Positions 50,286-60,409 of a DNA stretch of 64,000 nt are shown one piece after another. The DNA is taken from contig OY821743.1 in assembly GCA_963682055.1 (NCBI GenBank), positions 12,846,566-12,910,565 of the forward strand, read 5' to 3'. The notes beneath the pieces were generated by a model that worked only from the letters and a program-made list of their open reading frames with translations, did no database searches and was not told where the DNA came from. The position numbers were made by a program, and so were the translations under genes. Numbering within the stretch: position 1 is the stretch's first letter; every line of letters starts with the position of its first letter. The DNA comes from Primula veris. Taxonomy: Eukaryota > Streptophyta > Magnoliopsida > Ericales > Primulaceae.

Positions 50286-51451
50286 TTAATCTAGGGAATC
50301 ATATGCATTTCTCATATATGAGGTGAATTTTGTGTTTCCTTAAATTTAGGAAATTTATAGGGTTCCTGATGCATATCACTTTTTATACCATAATCATCAA
50401 ATTTTAGAAAAAAAATATGTTTTGAGAAACCAGATACAGATGCTTATCACCCAATTCCTTTATTTTTAAGGTTTCATCAATAAAAAAACCCATTGCATCA
50501 CATTCCCATTCCCTTACAAATAATTGATTGTATTAAAGGAACCATCCCATTCCCTTATAAATAATATGTTATATTTTAATATAGGTTATGCTTAGGTGTA
50601 GGCATGGTTTGGTCGGTTTTGGGCGAAACCAAAACTGAAACTTTAATCGGTTCCGCTCCAACTTCGGTTTTATTGAAGAAAAATAAAAATATTTATTTTA
50701 GTGAAATATATTTAAATTAAAAAAACGCTACAAAAATATAAATTTAAATGAGAAAATAAAAAAATAACATAATAAATCGATTTTGAGACAAAACATGTTC
50801 AAAATATTCATATAGTAAATAAATAATGAGTATGACAAGCAAAAAATAATGAATAGTGGTCAAGGAAAAAATATGCTTCTATATATTGTGATATTTTCGG
50901 TTTTGACATTTTTAAATTTAAAAACCCTAACCAATTGGTTTAGTTCTCGTTCAATTTTATGGTTTTTTTTTCCATCACTAGACTTGTGCTAATATCAATC
51001 ACATTGAAGTTATAAAATATATATAATTGGAGAATAAATTAATAGTATAAAGTTATTATAAGGAAATTTGTATGGAAACTGGCAAATTGTATAAAGTTAA
51101 ACGGTTAATTAAAATCTGTAAAAAAATAAATTTCATTTTATATTTAGAGAAAACTTTATAGTACCTGATGCGGTTGTAAGCATTATCCATCCCCCAAATA
51201 CAAGGAAAGAGAGGTTTCCCTTAAAATTTAAATATAATATTTGTCTCATCATTTCTCTCTCCTATGCATGTATTACATTTGATATCATGTAGTATAGTTA
51301 TTGGCCCGTGCAACTAAATTTTAGAGGAGGGTCAATAAGATTTTAGGCGTTTTTCGTGAAATTCAAATTATAAGGGTAACTAACAAACCAACTAGCTCGA
51401 TAACTACTTAAGTTACAATAATTATGCGATAACAAATAATGAATAAGTTAA
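50286..51451. other. AT-rich spacer, no gene
   Basis: No coding or RNA feature recognised. Text such as GGTTTTGGGCGAAACCAAAAC (50614-50634) resembles AT-rich plant dispersed repeats. Confidence 0.4.
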
Positions 51452-52897
51452 TATAGTAATTAGACCATAGTTTGGTCGGAAAATGAACGGAATAAGTAAG
51501 AACGAAAATATAAACTGACTTTTATTTATCTGATAAAATAAACTGTTTTATTATAGGCATATATATAATAATTTGAAATAGAATTTCAAACTAGTGGTAG
51601 TTATATGGCAGTTACTTAACTGCTTCCTTACAACCATAGATCATTGCGATGTGGCATGATTTGCTTTACTTAATCCGACAGTTCTAATTATTACACACAA
51701 TCTAATGGCCATAAATCCGTCTGGCAAATATAACACTTATACAGATTACTACATACATAAACATAAAATAAAATACATTTTGTTCTCTCTCTGCATACGA
51801 TTGCAGCACTTTAGCGTTCATCATCCAACCCATTTCCTTGTCTCACTTAATTGTAGTAAAAATGTAGAGTTTCACTATAAACTCTCACTCCCTTAACTTT
51901 GATCTTGCCCACAAGATTCGTATATTGATTCAAGATCTTTTTAAAAGTCTCACATGCAACCCCCTTTTCTAACTGTTCACTCTATTGGATTAAAACCTCA
52001 TCCCAACCCATTTTCCCCATCGTCTTCCTTTTAATCGCAACAATTTGGATTGATAGTGGTCATAGTCTTTCATGCAGGGTCGGCCCGAATGTTTGTTGCT
52101 CCAGAAAGTGAGAATCATGTCTAAATGAAGACCCTTGCCGTGACTGTTGTTAGAATTGGATGATTGAAGTGGTTATCCCTCTTGGTTTTTCCCTTTGTTG
52201 TTAGATAGACTAATTTGTCGGATTTGAAGGTTCATTTGGTTGATTTGAGGCTCCATAATTTTATTATCTTTGTGGAATTTTCTTTGTTCGTCTGGGCTGA
52301 TTTGTAGTAAGGTCTGTAATTGGTCCAGTTTTTGATGTGTTTAGAGTATTTGAATTTTCTAGTTGTTGTAATGGTTGACTGGTTTCAGAAAATGGTGTAG
52401 AAATATGTTGTTGTGATGTTTGCGAGCGTTTCCCAGCCATGGAAAGAAACCGCTCTGATACCAATTTGTAGTAATCAGACCGTAATTTGGTCGGAAAGTA
52501 AACGTAAGTAAGAACGAAAATAGAAACTGACTTTTATTTATCTGATAAAATAAACGGTTACATTTTAGGCATATATATAATAATTTGAAATAGAATTTCA
52601 AACTAGTGGTAGTTATATGGCAGTTACGTAACTGCTTCCTTACAACCGTAGATCATTGCGATGTGACATGATCTGCTTTACTTAATCCGACAGTTCTAAT
52701 TATTACACACATACATAAACTAATGGTCATAAATCCGTCTGGCAAATATCACAATTATACAGATTACTACATACATAAACATAAAATAAAACACATTTCG
52801 TTCTCTCTCTTCATACGATCGTAGCACTTTAGCGTTCATCATCCAACCCCTTTTCTTGCCTCACTTAATTGTAGTAAAATGATAGAGTTTCACTACA
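51452..52897 (-). mobile_element. Miniature non-autonomous LTR retrotransposon, minus strand
   Basis: Two near-identical direct repeats, 51452-51879 and 52467-52897 (about 430 bp), have TGTAGT...ACTACA ends in the right copy. On the minus strand the right copy is the 5' LTR. It is followed by TGGTATCAGAGC (52463-52452), an initiator Met tRNA primer site. The left copy is preceded by a purine tract (51893-51880, AAGGGAGTGAGAGT). The inside is only about 590 bp with a 58-codon frame starting MAGKRSQ. No protease, integrase or reverse transcriptase is present, so it depends on another element. The left copy's terminal TG has become TA, and no matching target duplication was found. Confidence 0.8.
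52265..52440 (-). CDS. Small ORF inside the miniature LTR element
   Basis: Starting at the ATG near 52440, about 20 bp beyond the primer site, 58 codons rich in Ser, Thr and Gln end in PRRTKKIPQR. The position fits a remnant of a gag start. No domain is recognised and it may not be translated. Confidence 0.3.
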
Positions 52898-52898
52898 C

Positions 52899-53465
52899 TA
52901 TCTAATACAATTTTTTTTACATCTGATAATTTTGTGTGATAATCTAATACAGTTTTTATAAAAATCTAATGGACAATTTAAAATAAATTTTATGACAATC
53001 TAATAGACAATTTAATCCAATTTTTTTTTTGACAATCTAATACAAAAACTTTAACAATATAATTCAATTTTTCGGCAATTTAATAAAAAAAATTGACAGT
53101 CTAATACGTTTTTTTTACAATCTAAACAATATTTTTGACAATCTAATACAAAAAATTTGACAATCTAATACAATTGTTTTGACACTATTTTTAACAATCT
53201 AATACAATTTTTTTTGACATTCTAATACAAAATGTTGACAATATAATTCGAATATTTTGACAATCTAATACAAAAATTTTGACAATCTAATTCAAAAAAT
53301 TTAACAATATATTTTTGGAAATCTAATTCAAATATTTTGACAATATAATTATTGACAATCTAATGGACAAACTAATAGACTAATTTTCTTTACAGTCTAA
53401 TACAATTATTTTTAGACAGTCTAATACAAATTGTACATTAATCGATAATTTATTAGACAGTCTGA
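52899..53465. repeat. Degenerate minisatellite, about 22 copies of a GACAATCTAATACAA-type unit
   Basis: The word (G)ACAATCTAATACAA with variants (ATATAATTC, CAGTCTAATAC) recurs at irregular spacing of about 20-30 bp, separated by A or T runs. It starts right at the border of the miniature LTR element. Not coding. Confidence 0.8.
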
Positions 53466-55254
53466 TGCAACGTGCTCATAAAACAAATTCTTGCCACATT
53501 ACACATACACCAAATATGAACAAGATAAAAAGTAGCTTGTATGGCAATGCCATGCTGGAGTCTAAGGTTTATTCCGACCACAGTTGTATATTAGTATCTA
53601 CAAATTTCTAAATCCAGTATAAATGTATAAATTTAAATATCCTGAAGAGTACATAAATCTCCAAATGGAACAATATTTGTTACCTTGTTAGCTTTGAGTA
53701 ATTCCAGTTCAATTCACTATGATCCGAATAAGTTGAACTTTCCATCAAGGCCATTATCAAATGTTCAACTCTGTTGGCTAAGGAAGACTAAGCCAACAAC
53801 ACAATACAGTGAACAAAAAGTCCACTTGACTATACAACAAAAACTAAAAAAAAAACAGCTTTTATGATAAATAGACAGAAAAGTATTGGACAAATTGCAG
53901 CAAGAGATTTGAGAGTTTGTTAATCCAACAACACCTAATCGACTAGTCAGAGTCAATGTTATTTCAAGTGGAAATGCTGTCTGACAGGACTAGCCTCTCA
54001 TTTATTTATGTAAAGCTTGTTTAAGGTCACTCTTCCAAATAAAACAATACTGATTCAAAGCGTATACCATTTTTTCTAGCAAAGAGCTTTAAAGCAAAAA
54101 AGTATTACATTTAATGGACCGATTTAAAGTCCAAACATGTTCGTGTTCTTGTATTAAAATTTTCACTACAAAACTACGTGTATTTTTAACCAGTCAAGAA
54201 TTTTTATTAAGGTTGCCAAAATTTTATTACCAAAAGTTAAGTCATATAGTTAACTGTCAAAGAATATGATTAAAATTTAAAAAAATTAGTTCGAGAAATT
54301 ACAAGTTGTAATTAGTTAAAAATTCCATGTGATTTCATAAACGACAATTAAATAATAACGAAGCTAATATTATGTTTTAAAGTAAGTGATTTACTTTTAA
54401 TGGAAAAATATTGTCATATATTGATAATGATAAGATAATAATTTCATATAATTAACATATTATTACCTAACCATTACAAGTTTTAAGGTTTAAATGATGT
54501 CAATATTATTTTTCTATAAAATTTTAGTGACATCAATATTATTGGTCAATTGCCGATATTAAAAAGTAAATAAATATAAGAAATAGTGAGTTAGTATAAT
54601 ATACCATGTTCAAATACTAGTGTACTAGCTGTTGAACCAACCTATAAACCCACCACTACTATACATTAATATAAATAATCAGAATATATCCCATTAATAA
54701 AAATCTATATAATATACTAGTGTAATAAATTAGCCTACCTATAAATAAAGCCTAGTATTCTAATAAATAAAAATAATACACAATATAATTAATACAATAA
54801 ATAAACAAATAAATAGAGCCCAACAATGGAAGAGACGGTAATGGGACCGGAAGCAGTTCGTGCAACGGGTCCACATGCTCCCATTCCACATGCAATAATA
54901 AGTGTATGTATAGTTAGTTTTGTATTTATTATCAATATTAATATTACTTGTATTTATAGTTAGTTTTATACTTTATTATCAAGATTAATATTATTAATGT
55001 TTCTTAATACTGTACATAATTTATGTGAGCCCAAATATATTAAAAAATTATTAATTCATATGCCATTACTGTTGTTTTAAATTAATATTATTAATGTTTC
55101 TTAATACTGTACATAATTTATGTGAGCCCAAATATATTAAAAAGTTATTAATTGATATGCGATTACAGTTGTTTTTAAAAAATAAAGAAAAATATTTAAC
55201 ATAAAATAAACGAGGTGGGCTTAAAACACTACAATATTTCTTAATAAACTCTGA
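53466..55254. other. AT-rich spacer with a 100-bp tandem duplication, no gene
   Basis: The text ATTAATATTATTAATGTTTCTTAATACTGTACATAATTT-GTGAGCCC appears twice (from about 54982 and 55083), each followed by TATTAAAAA-TTATTAATT. Otherwise nothing recognisable. Confidence 0.5.
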
Positions 55255-55397
55255 GACCGTAGATTAAATCTACGGTCTACAGTCATTGACTGTAAACCGT
55301 AGATTTAATCTACGGTTTAGATTAATTTAATTCAAACCGTAGATTAAATCTACGGTTTACAGTCAATGACTGTAGACCGTAGATTTAATCTACGGTC
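55255..55397. repeat. 143-bp perfect inverted repeat made of palindromes
   Basis: The arms 55255-55318 and 55334-55397 (64 bp each) are exact reverse complements around a 15-bp AT spacer. Each arm holds two dyads of the form CCGTAGATTAAATCTACGG joined by a third short dyad ACAGTCATTGACTGT, so there is structure within structure. It could extrude as a cruciform or be transcribed into a long hairpin. Confidence 0.95.
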
Positions 55398-55414
55398 TGG
55401 ATTAAATTATGCAG

Positions 55415-55489
55415 AAATTACACAGTCAGTCCCTGCTTTTCAAAATTACACAGTCAGTCCCTGCGCGAAAATTACACAGACAGTCCCTT
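55415..55489. repeat. Three short direct repeats
   Basis: AAATTACACAGTCAGTCCCT occurs at 55415 and 55443, with a one-base variant (ACAGACAGTCCCT) at 55469. They directly follow the palindrome array. Confidence 0.85.
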
Positions 55490-55702
55490 GAAAACAGAAT
55501 TTCACGTTTTTTTAAAAAAAAAAATAAACTTTTATACTATACTCTCTCTCTTTCTCTCAAAAACCCCCAATTTTCATCCCAAAAAACCACCCAAATCAAT
55601 CAAACACATTACCTATCAAATTAATTAACAAAAAAACCCCAAATCATCAATCAAATTTATCCATAATTCAAGTGTATATCTTTTATTCTCTAATTTATTA
55701 TT

Positions 55703-56015
55703 TATATTGTGTAATTTCAATTTGTAAAATAGGAAAAAATATATAAAATATGCAAATTGATTATTCACTTAGCTATATATAATTGTTTGTTGTTTGTTTA
55801 TATTAATTATAGAAATTATAATAATTGTTGATATTTGTCCCATTTTTGCATGTTTTTTTTTTGTGTAATTTTAATTTGTAAACTAGGAAAAAATATATAA
55901 AATATGCAAAACCATAATTCACTTAGCTATATATAATTGTTTGTTGTTTGTTTATATTAATTATAGAAATTATAATAATTGTTGATATTTGTCTCATTTT
56001 TGCATGTTTTTTTAT
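55703..56015. repeat. 157-bp tandem duplication in the PMD gene leader
   Basis: Two nearly identical copies (about 55703-55859 and 55860-56015) contain GGAAAAAATATATAAAATATGC and ACTTAGCTATATATAATTG. No coding capacity. Confidence 0.8.
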
Positions 56016-56057
56016 TTTGTGTTTGGTTAATTTCAATTGTTGATAATTGTTGATAAT

Positions 56058-56560
56058 GTGTTTGGTTATGATTAAAAAATTGAGTTATGATTGTTTGGTT
56101 TATGATTAAATGTGTGTTTGGTTATGATTAAAAAATTGAATTATTATTGTTTGGTTTTATGATTAAATGTGTGTTTGGTTATGATTAAAAAATGGAGTTA
56201 TTATTGTTTGGTTTATGATTAAATGTGTGTTTGGTTATGATTAAAAAATTGAATTATTATTGTTTGGTTTATGATTAAATGTGTGTTTGGTTATGATTAA
56301 AAAATTGAGTTATTATTGTTTGGTTTTATGATTAAATGTGTGTTTGGTTATGATTAAAAAATTGAGTTATTATTGTTTGGTTTATGATTAAATGTGTGTT
56401 TGGTTATGATTAAAAAATTGACTTATTATTGTTTGGTTTATGATTAAATGTGTGTTTGGTTATGATTAAAAAATTGAGTTATTATTGTTTGGTTTTATGA
56501 TTAAATGTGTGTTTGGTTATGATTAAAAAATTGAGTTATTATTGTTTGATTATGATTGTT
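56058..56560. repeat. Minisatellite, nine copies of a 56-bp unit
   Basis: The unit starts GTGTTTGGTTATGATTAAAA and goes on AATTGAGTTATTATTGTTTGG. Copies start near 56058, 56114, 56171, 56227 and so on. It is followed to about 56790 by a looser repeat of TTTGGTTATCATTAATTGG. A possible leader intron (donor near 55673 AAGTGTATATC, acceptor TATCACAG at 56795) would contain all of it. Confidence 0.85.
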
Positions 56561-56803
56561 TGGTTATAATTGTTTGGTTATCATTGTTTTGGTTATCATT
56601 AATTGGTTATAATTGAGTTATCATTGTTTGGTTATCATTAATTGGTTATGATTGTTTGGTTATCATTAATTGGTTATCATTGTTTGGTTATCATTAATTG
56701 GTTATTTTATCATTGTTTGGTTATCATTAATTGGTTATTAATTGGTTATTTTATCATTGTTTGGTTATCATTAACTGAGTTATATTTGGTTATCACAGTT
56801 AGA

Positions 56804-58962
56804 ATGACAGATCCAGGTCCACATATTAAAGGCAGGTTAGGTATTTTACGACAGACCGGTCACATTTCTAATCAGACTTGGGATGCTGGAAGAGAAGCGG
56901 GTAGAGGAGATGCCAATAAGATTAGGGTTTATAATTATAGTTGGCAGATACCGACGCCTGAAAGGGTAGTTCAAAATATGATTAGGGCTGGTTTTTACGG
57001 TATTCATAGTATAGGTAATTATACCGTAGACCGAGGCTTGCTTACAGCCTTAGTTGATAGGTGGCGTGATGAGTCGCACACGTTCCATTTTGTCGGTGGA
57101 GAGTTGGGGATATCTTTACAGGATGTAGAGATTATGCTTGGTCTCAGGGTGGATGGTCTTGCTGTTACCCGGTCGGAGCGGAATGATAACACGGCGAGCA
57201 GGTTAGATATGGTAGAGAGTTTGTTGGGTGTTAGACCGGCTGACAATCAAGTGGATAAAACCTGTCTGACAGTTAGACTTGATTGGATGTTACACACGTT
57301 TGGTGAATTACCCCCCAACCCTAGTGAGGAGCGTTTGCTATATCAGTCTAGGGCTGCCATGTTGTTATTACTGGCGGCACATGTATTTTCAGATAAGAGC
57401 AGTGATCAGATTCTACTATGGCCTCTGCCATTTCTGGAGGATTTTGACACGTGTGCTGAGTATAGTTGGGGATCAGCTCTTCTGGCCTGGTTAGAGGCTA
57501 ATCTATGCAGGGTGGTACGTTGTAAGACAAACGGAGTAAGCGGGGCAGTGATGTTTCTGGATATGTGGGCGATTACCAGACTACTACCGGTTAGACCATG
57601 TGAAGAGCTGCCGGAAGATATCGAGCCACCTGAGGGCTTGCCTAGGTTCCCCCTCGGTTACAGGTATGATATTATTTAGTTTTTGTGTCTTGGATTTGTG
57701 GTTTTTTTTTTATTGCGTCATCTATCATTTACTTAGCTGCCGGTTATATTTATTGTTTATCGGGTTTTGTTTGTATATTACAGATGGAAGATTTGGAGGC
57801 AAACTAACCTTACGCCATATGTCTACGGACATAATGTGGTCCACATACGTGACCAGTTTGACAATATGTCGCCTGAACAGGTAAATTTTAACTTTCGTAT
57901 TATATGTAACTTACGTATTATATGTTGTATATGTTTGCATTGGTCTTATGTTCGCAGAATTTATTACTAGTATTTTTAAACCCTTGTTTATATATTCTAA
58001 TTTTGCTGATTACAGATAGTGTGGCAACCTTACGGGAATCTCAATCAGTATCCGGAATACTGCACGCGGGGCCGTTATATGTGGCATTGTTCTGTGCCTC
58101 TCATTTGTAATGAGAAGATTGAGTTCCATCCCGCGGACAGGTTCATGAGACAGTTCGGTTTTGTTCAGCAGGTCCCTACATATATTTGGAAACCCAGAAA
58201 TGGTCACGGCAAGGATAGAAGATTTGGGATTGGGCAAAAACACGATTGGCCTGCACTTTTTGCAGAGTTTATTATCGTGTGGAATGACCGCCACAACCGG
58301 CTTGTGAATGGCGAATTTGGTACGGGAACGTCACTGGATTACATGAGATGGTATAGAGAGAGGACCCGCATCTTCATAAACCCACCTGAACTTGCCCCGC
58401 CATCTCACGGTTTCCGGAAGCATACGGGGTTGTTCAGTAAAATGGTAACAACTAATTAAAGTTCATTAATATTTGATTGTTATTTTTCTGTTTGTATATT
58501 TCAATACTTATAAATCGTTTTTGATTGGGTTTTTTTTTTCAGAAAGCGGTATTGCGCCGAAATTTCAAATCGTTCAAACAGCATAAATTGAAAACGGAAG
58601 TGGACTTACTACGAAAGGACTTCGCTGAAATGGGATTGAATCCATATGGGTCAGCTGATGAACAGTCGGATGAGGAGGATGACGATGACGACGACGACGA
58701 CGATGGTGATGACGACCTACGTTACGACCCAAGAACGTTCACTAGGGCTTCAAGTTGTCGGCGTCCCGACGAAAGAGGCAGAGGGGAAGGCGAATCTAGT
58801 AGCCGGGGTAGAAGATCGACTGGAGGTCGACCCCCGACTACAGATCAGGGTCCGGGTCCGAGTTCAAGCGGTCATGGTCGTCGTGCTTCTTTTGCTGGGT
58901 CGGAGTACGTTCAGGATGATGTTCCGTTCGATTATCATAGTCAGCATTCAACCGACAGTTAG
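56804..58962 (+). CDS. Plant mobile domain (PMD, MAIN-like) protein, four exons
   Basis: Exons 56804-57663, 57784-57880, 58016-58444 and 58543-58962 join to 1806 nt, 601 aa, with GT-AG borders and no stop. The ATG at 56804 starts MTDPGPH; the frame is open further upstream only through the satellite, giving hydrophobic repeat text that should not be counted. Residues about 50-420 are the aminotransferase-like PMD: RAGFYGIHSIG, LVDRWRDESHTFHF, GELGISLQDVEIMLGLRVDG, WLEANLCRV, then IVWQPYGNLNQYP and GFVQQVP. In Arabidopsis, MAIN and MAIL1 of this family act in the nucleus in transposon silencing and genome stability; other PMDs ride in transposons. The C-terminus (about 465-601) is acidic (DEEDDDDDDDDDGDDD) and then Arg/Gly/Ser-rich. 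The link to the MULE by position suggests a transposon-carried PMD. No damage is seen. Confidence 0.88.
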
Positions 58963-59336
58963 AGTCACGGATTAGCACTTACATCCCACGAGCGTGCTCC
59001 GTATCCAGAATCGCAGCATCGACAGAGACGGCGTACGGAGCTAAACGAAATCGAAGAGTCTGCTGAGCCGTCATCGGATAGATTAACATCGGCCGGAAAG
59101 ATGCTCCATACGTCCAACTTTAAATCATTTAGTCGTTACAAAAAAAAATAAATGCACATTTGTGTTATTTGTAAATGTTTTTTGTATTTGATTTCTATGT
59201 TTGATTTGTAAGTTTTATTCTTAGCTGAGTTGGAATATTATAAATTCGTAAGTTTAATTTGAGTCGTATGTTTGATTTGTATGTTTCTAAAAAATATTCT
59301 GTATTTTAATTGATAGGACCAATATTGAGTTTTTAC
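58963..59336. other. 3' region of the PMD gene
   Basis: Probably 3' UTR. AATAAA stands at about 59147-59152. No further ORF of note. Confidence 0.4.
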
Positions 59337-59682
59337 AAACCCTAAACCCTAAACCCTAAACTCTAAACCCTAAACCCTAAACACTAAACCCTAAACCCTA
59401 AATTACAAACCCTAAACCCTAAACCCTAAACCCTAAATTACAAACCCTAAACCCTAAATTACAAACCCTAACCCCTAAACCCAAAATTACAAACCCTAAA
59501 CCCTAAACCCAAAATTACAAACCCTAAACCTTAAACCCTAAATTACAAACCCTAAACCCTAAATCCTAAACCCTAAACCCTAAACCCTAAACCCTAAACC
59601 CTAAATTACAAATTACAAACCCTAAATTACAAACTCTAAACCCTAAACCCTAAATCCTAAACCCTAAACCCTAAACCCTAAA
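59337..59682. repeat. Interstitial telomere-like (CCCTAAA)n tract
   Basis: About 345 bp consist of CCCTAAA units in one orientation with point variants (CTCTAAA, CACTAAA, TCCTAAA), interrupted about eight times by AATTACAAA. Plant telomeres are TTTAGGG/CCCTAAA. Its inner position, mixed units and gene flanks show it is not a chromosome end. Confidence 0.95.
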
Positions 59683-59700
59683 TATTCTGAAATATACATG

Positions 59701-59810
59701 CAAACCGTACATTTAATGTACGGTTTGTATAGATTTCATACAAACCGTACATTAAATGTACGGTTTGTATGTATTCTGTACAAACCGTACATTAAATGTA
59801 CGGTTTGTAC
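59701..59810. repeat. Array of three palindromes, CATTAAATG core
   Basis: Three dyads AAACCGTACATTtAATGTACGGTTT-type (19-base core CCGTACATTAAATGTACGG) are separated by 15-bp spacers that are partly self-complementary (GTAT...ATAC, GTAT...GTAC). The core differs from the left-end array by a paired change that keeps the dyad. Confidence 0.95.
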
Positions 59811-59886
59811 CCCTGATTTAAGCAGCGTCATTTTTTGAATGTACTTTTTACACTGAATCACCGTTAATAACGTAAAAAAAAAAAAA

Positions 59887-60273
59887 CTACAAACCGTAAA
59901 AATAATCTACGTTTTGTAGTGTAAATGACATTGGATACCATATCTATCAAAATAATTCCGACAAGACCTTACTTTTGAATTATTATGATTTGACAACCCT
60001 ATCCGAAAATGACTACTCAATGCATTATTAAAGTTTGGAAATGACTACACCAAAAAAAAAACTACAAAACGTAAAAGTAATCTACGGTTTGTAGTGTAAA
60101 TGACATTGGATACCATATCTATCAAAATAATTCCGACAAGACCTTATCACTTTTGAATTATTATGATTTGACAACCCTATCCGAAAATGACTACTCAATG
60201 CATTATTAAAGTTTGGAAATGACTACACCAAAAATTCACTACAAACCGTAAAAGTAATCTACGGTTTGTAGTG
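59887..60273 (+). promoter_or_regulatory. Tandem 175-bp repeats, each with a dyad, upstream of the transposase
   Basis: Dyads CTACAAACCGTA...TACGGTTTGTAG start at 59887, 60062 and 60239, so the spacing is 175 and 177 bp. The sequence between (CATTGGATACCATATC, GACAACCCTATCCG, CATTATTAAAGTTTGG) is almost identical in the two full copies. The first two dyads each have a small mismatch; the third is complete. The last dyad ends 137 bp before the transposase ATG, so this is probably its promoter. Confidence 0.75.
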
Positions 60274-60409
60274 TAAATTAACACTATAAATATGACTCCA
60301 TTTTGCCAATTCTAACAAACCATAAAATCAAACACAAACACATTTCGGAAATCTCTAAAAAAATCCTCATTTCTCCCCAATAAAATATATAAACAACCAC
60401 TTTTCGAAA

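Noticed and set aside
55255..55397. Palindrome array as a CRISPR array
   Set aside because: The context is a plant nuclear genome with introns, spacers are themselves repeats, and no cas genes exist.
56642..56803. Hydrophobic N-terminal extension of the PMD protein
   Set aside because: It is translation of the TTTGGTTATCATTAA satellite and the family start fits the ATG at 56804.
59337..59682. CCCTAAA tract as a true chromosome end
   Set aside because: Genes and transposon sequence continue on both sides, units are degenerate and interrupted by AATTACAAA, so it is interstitial.
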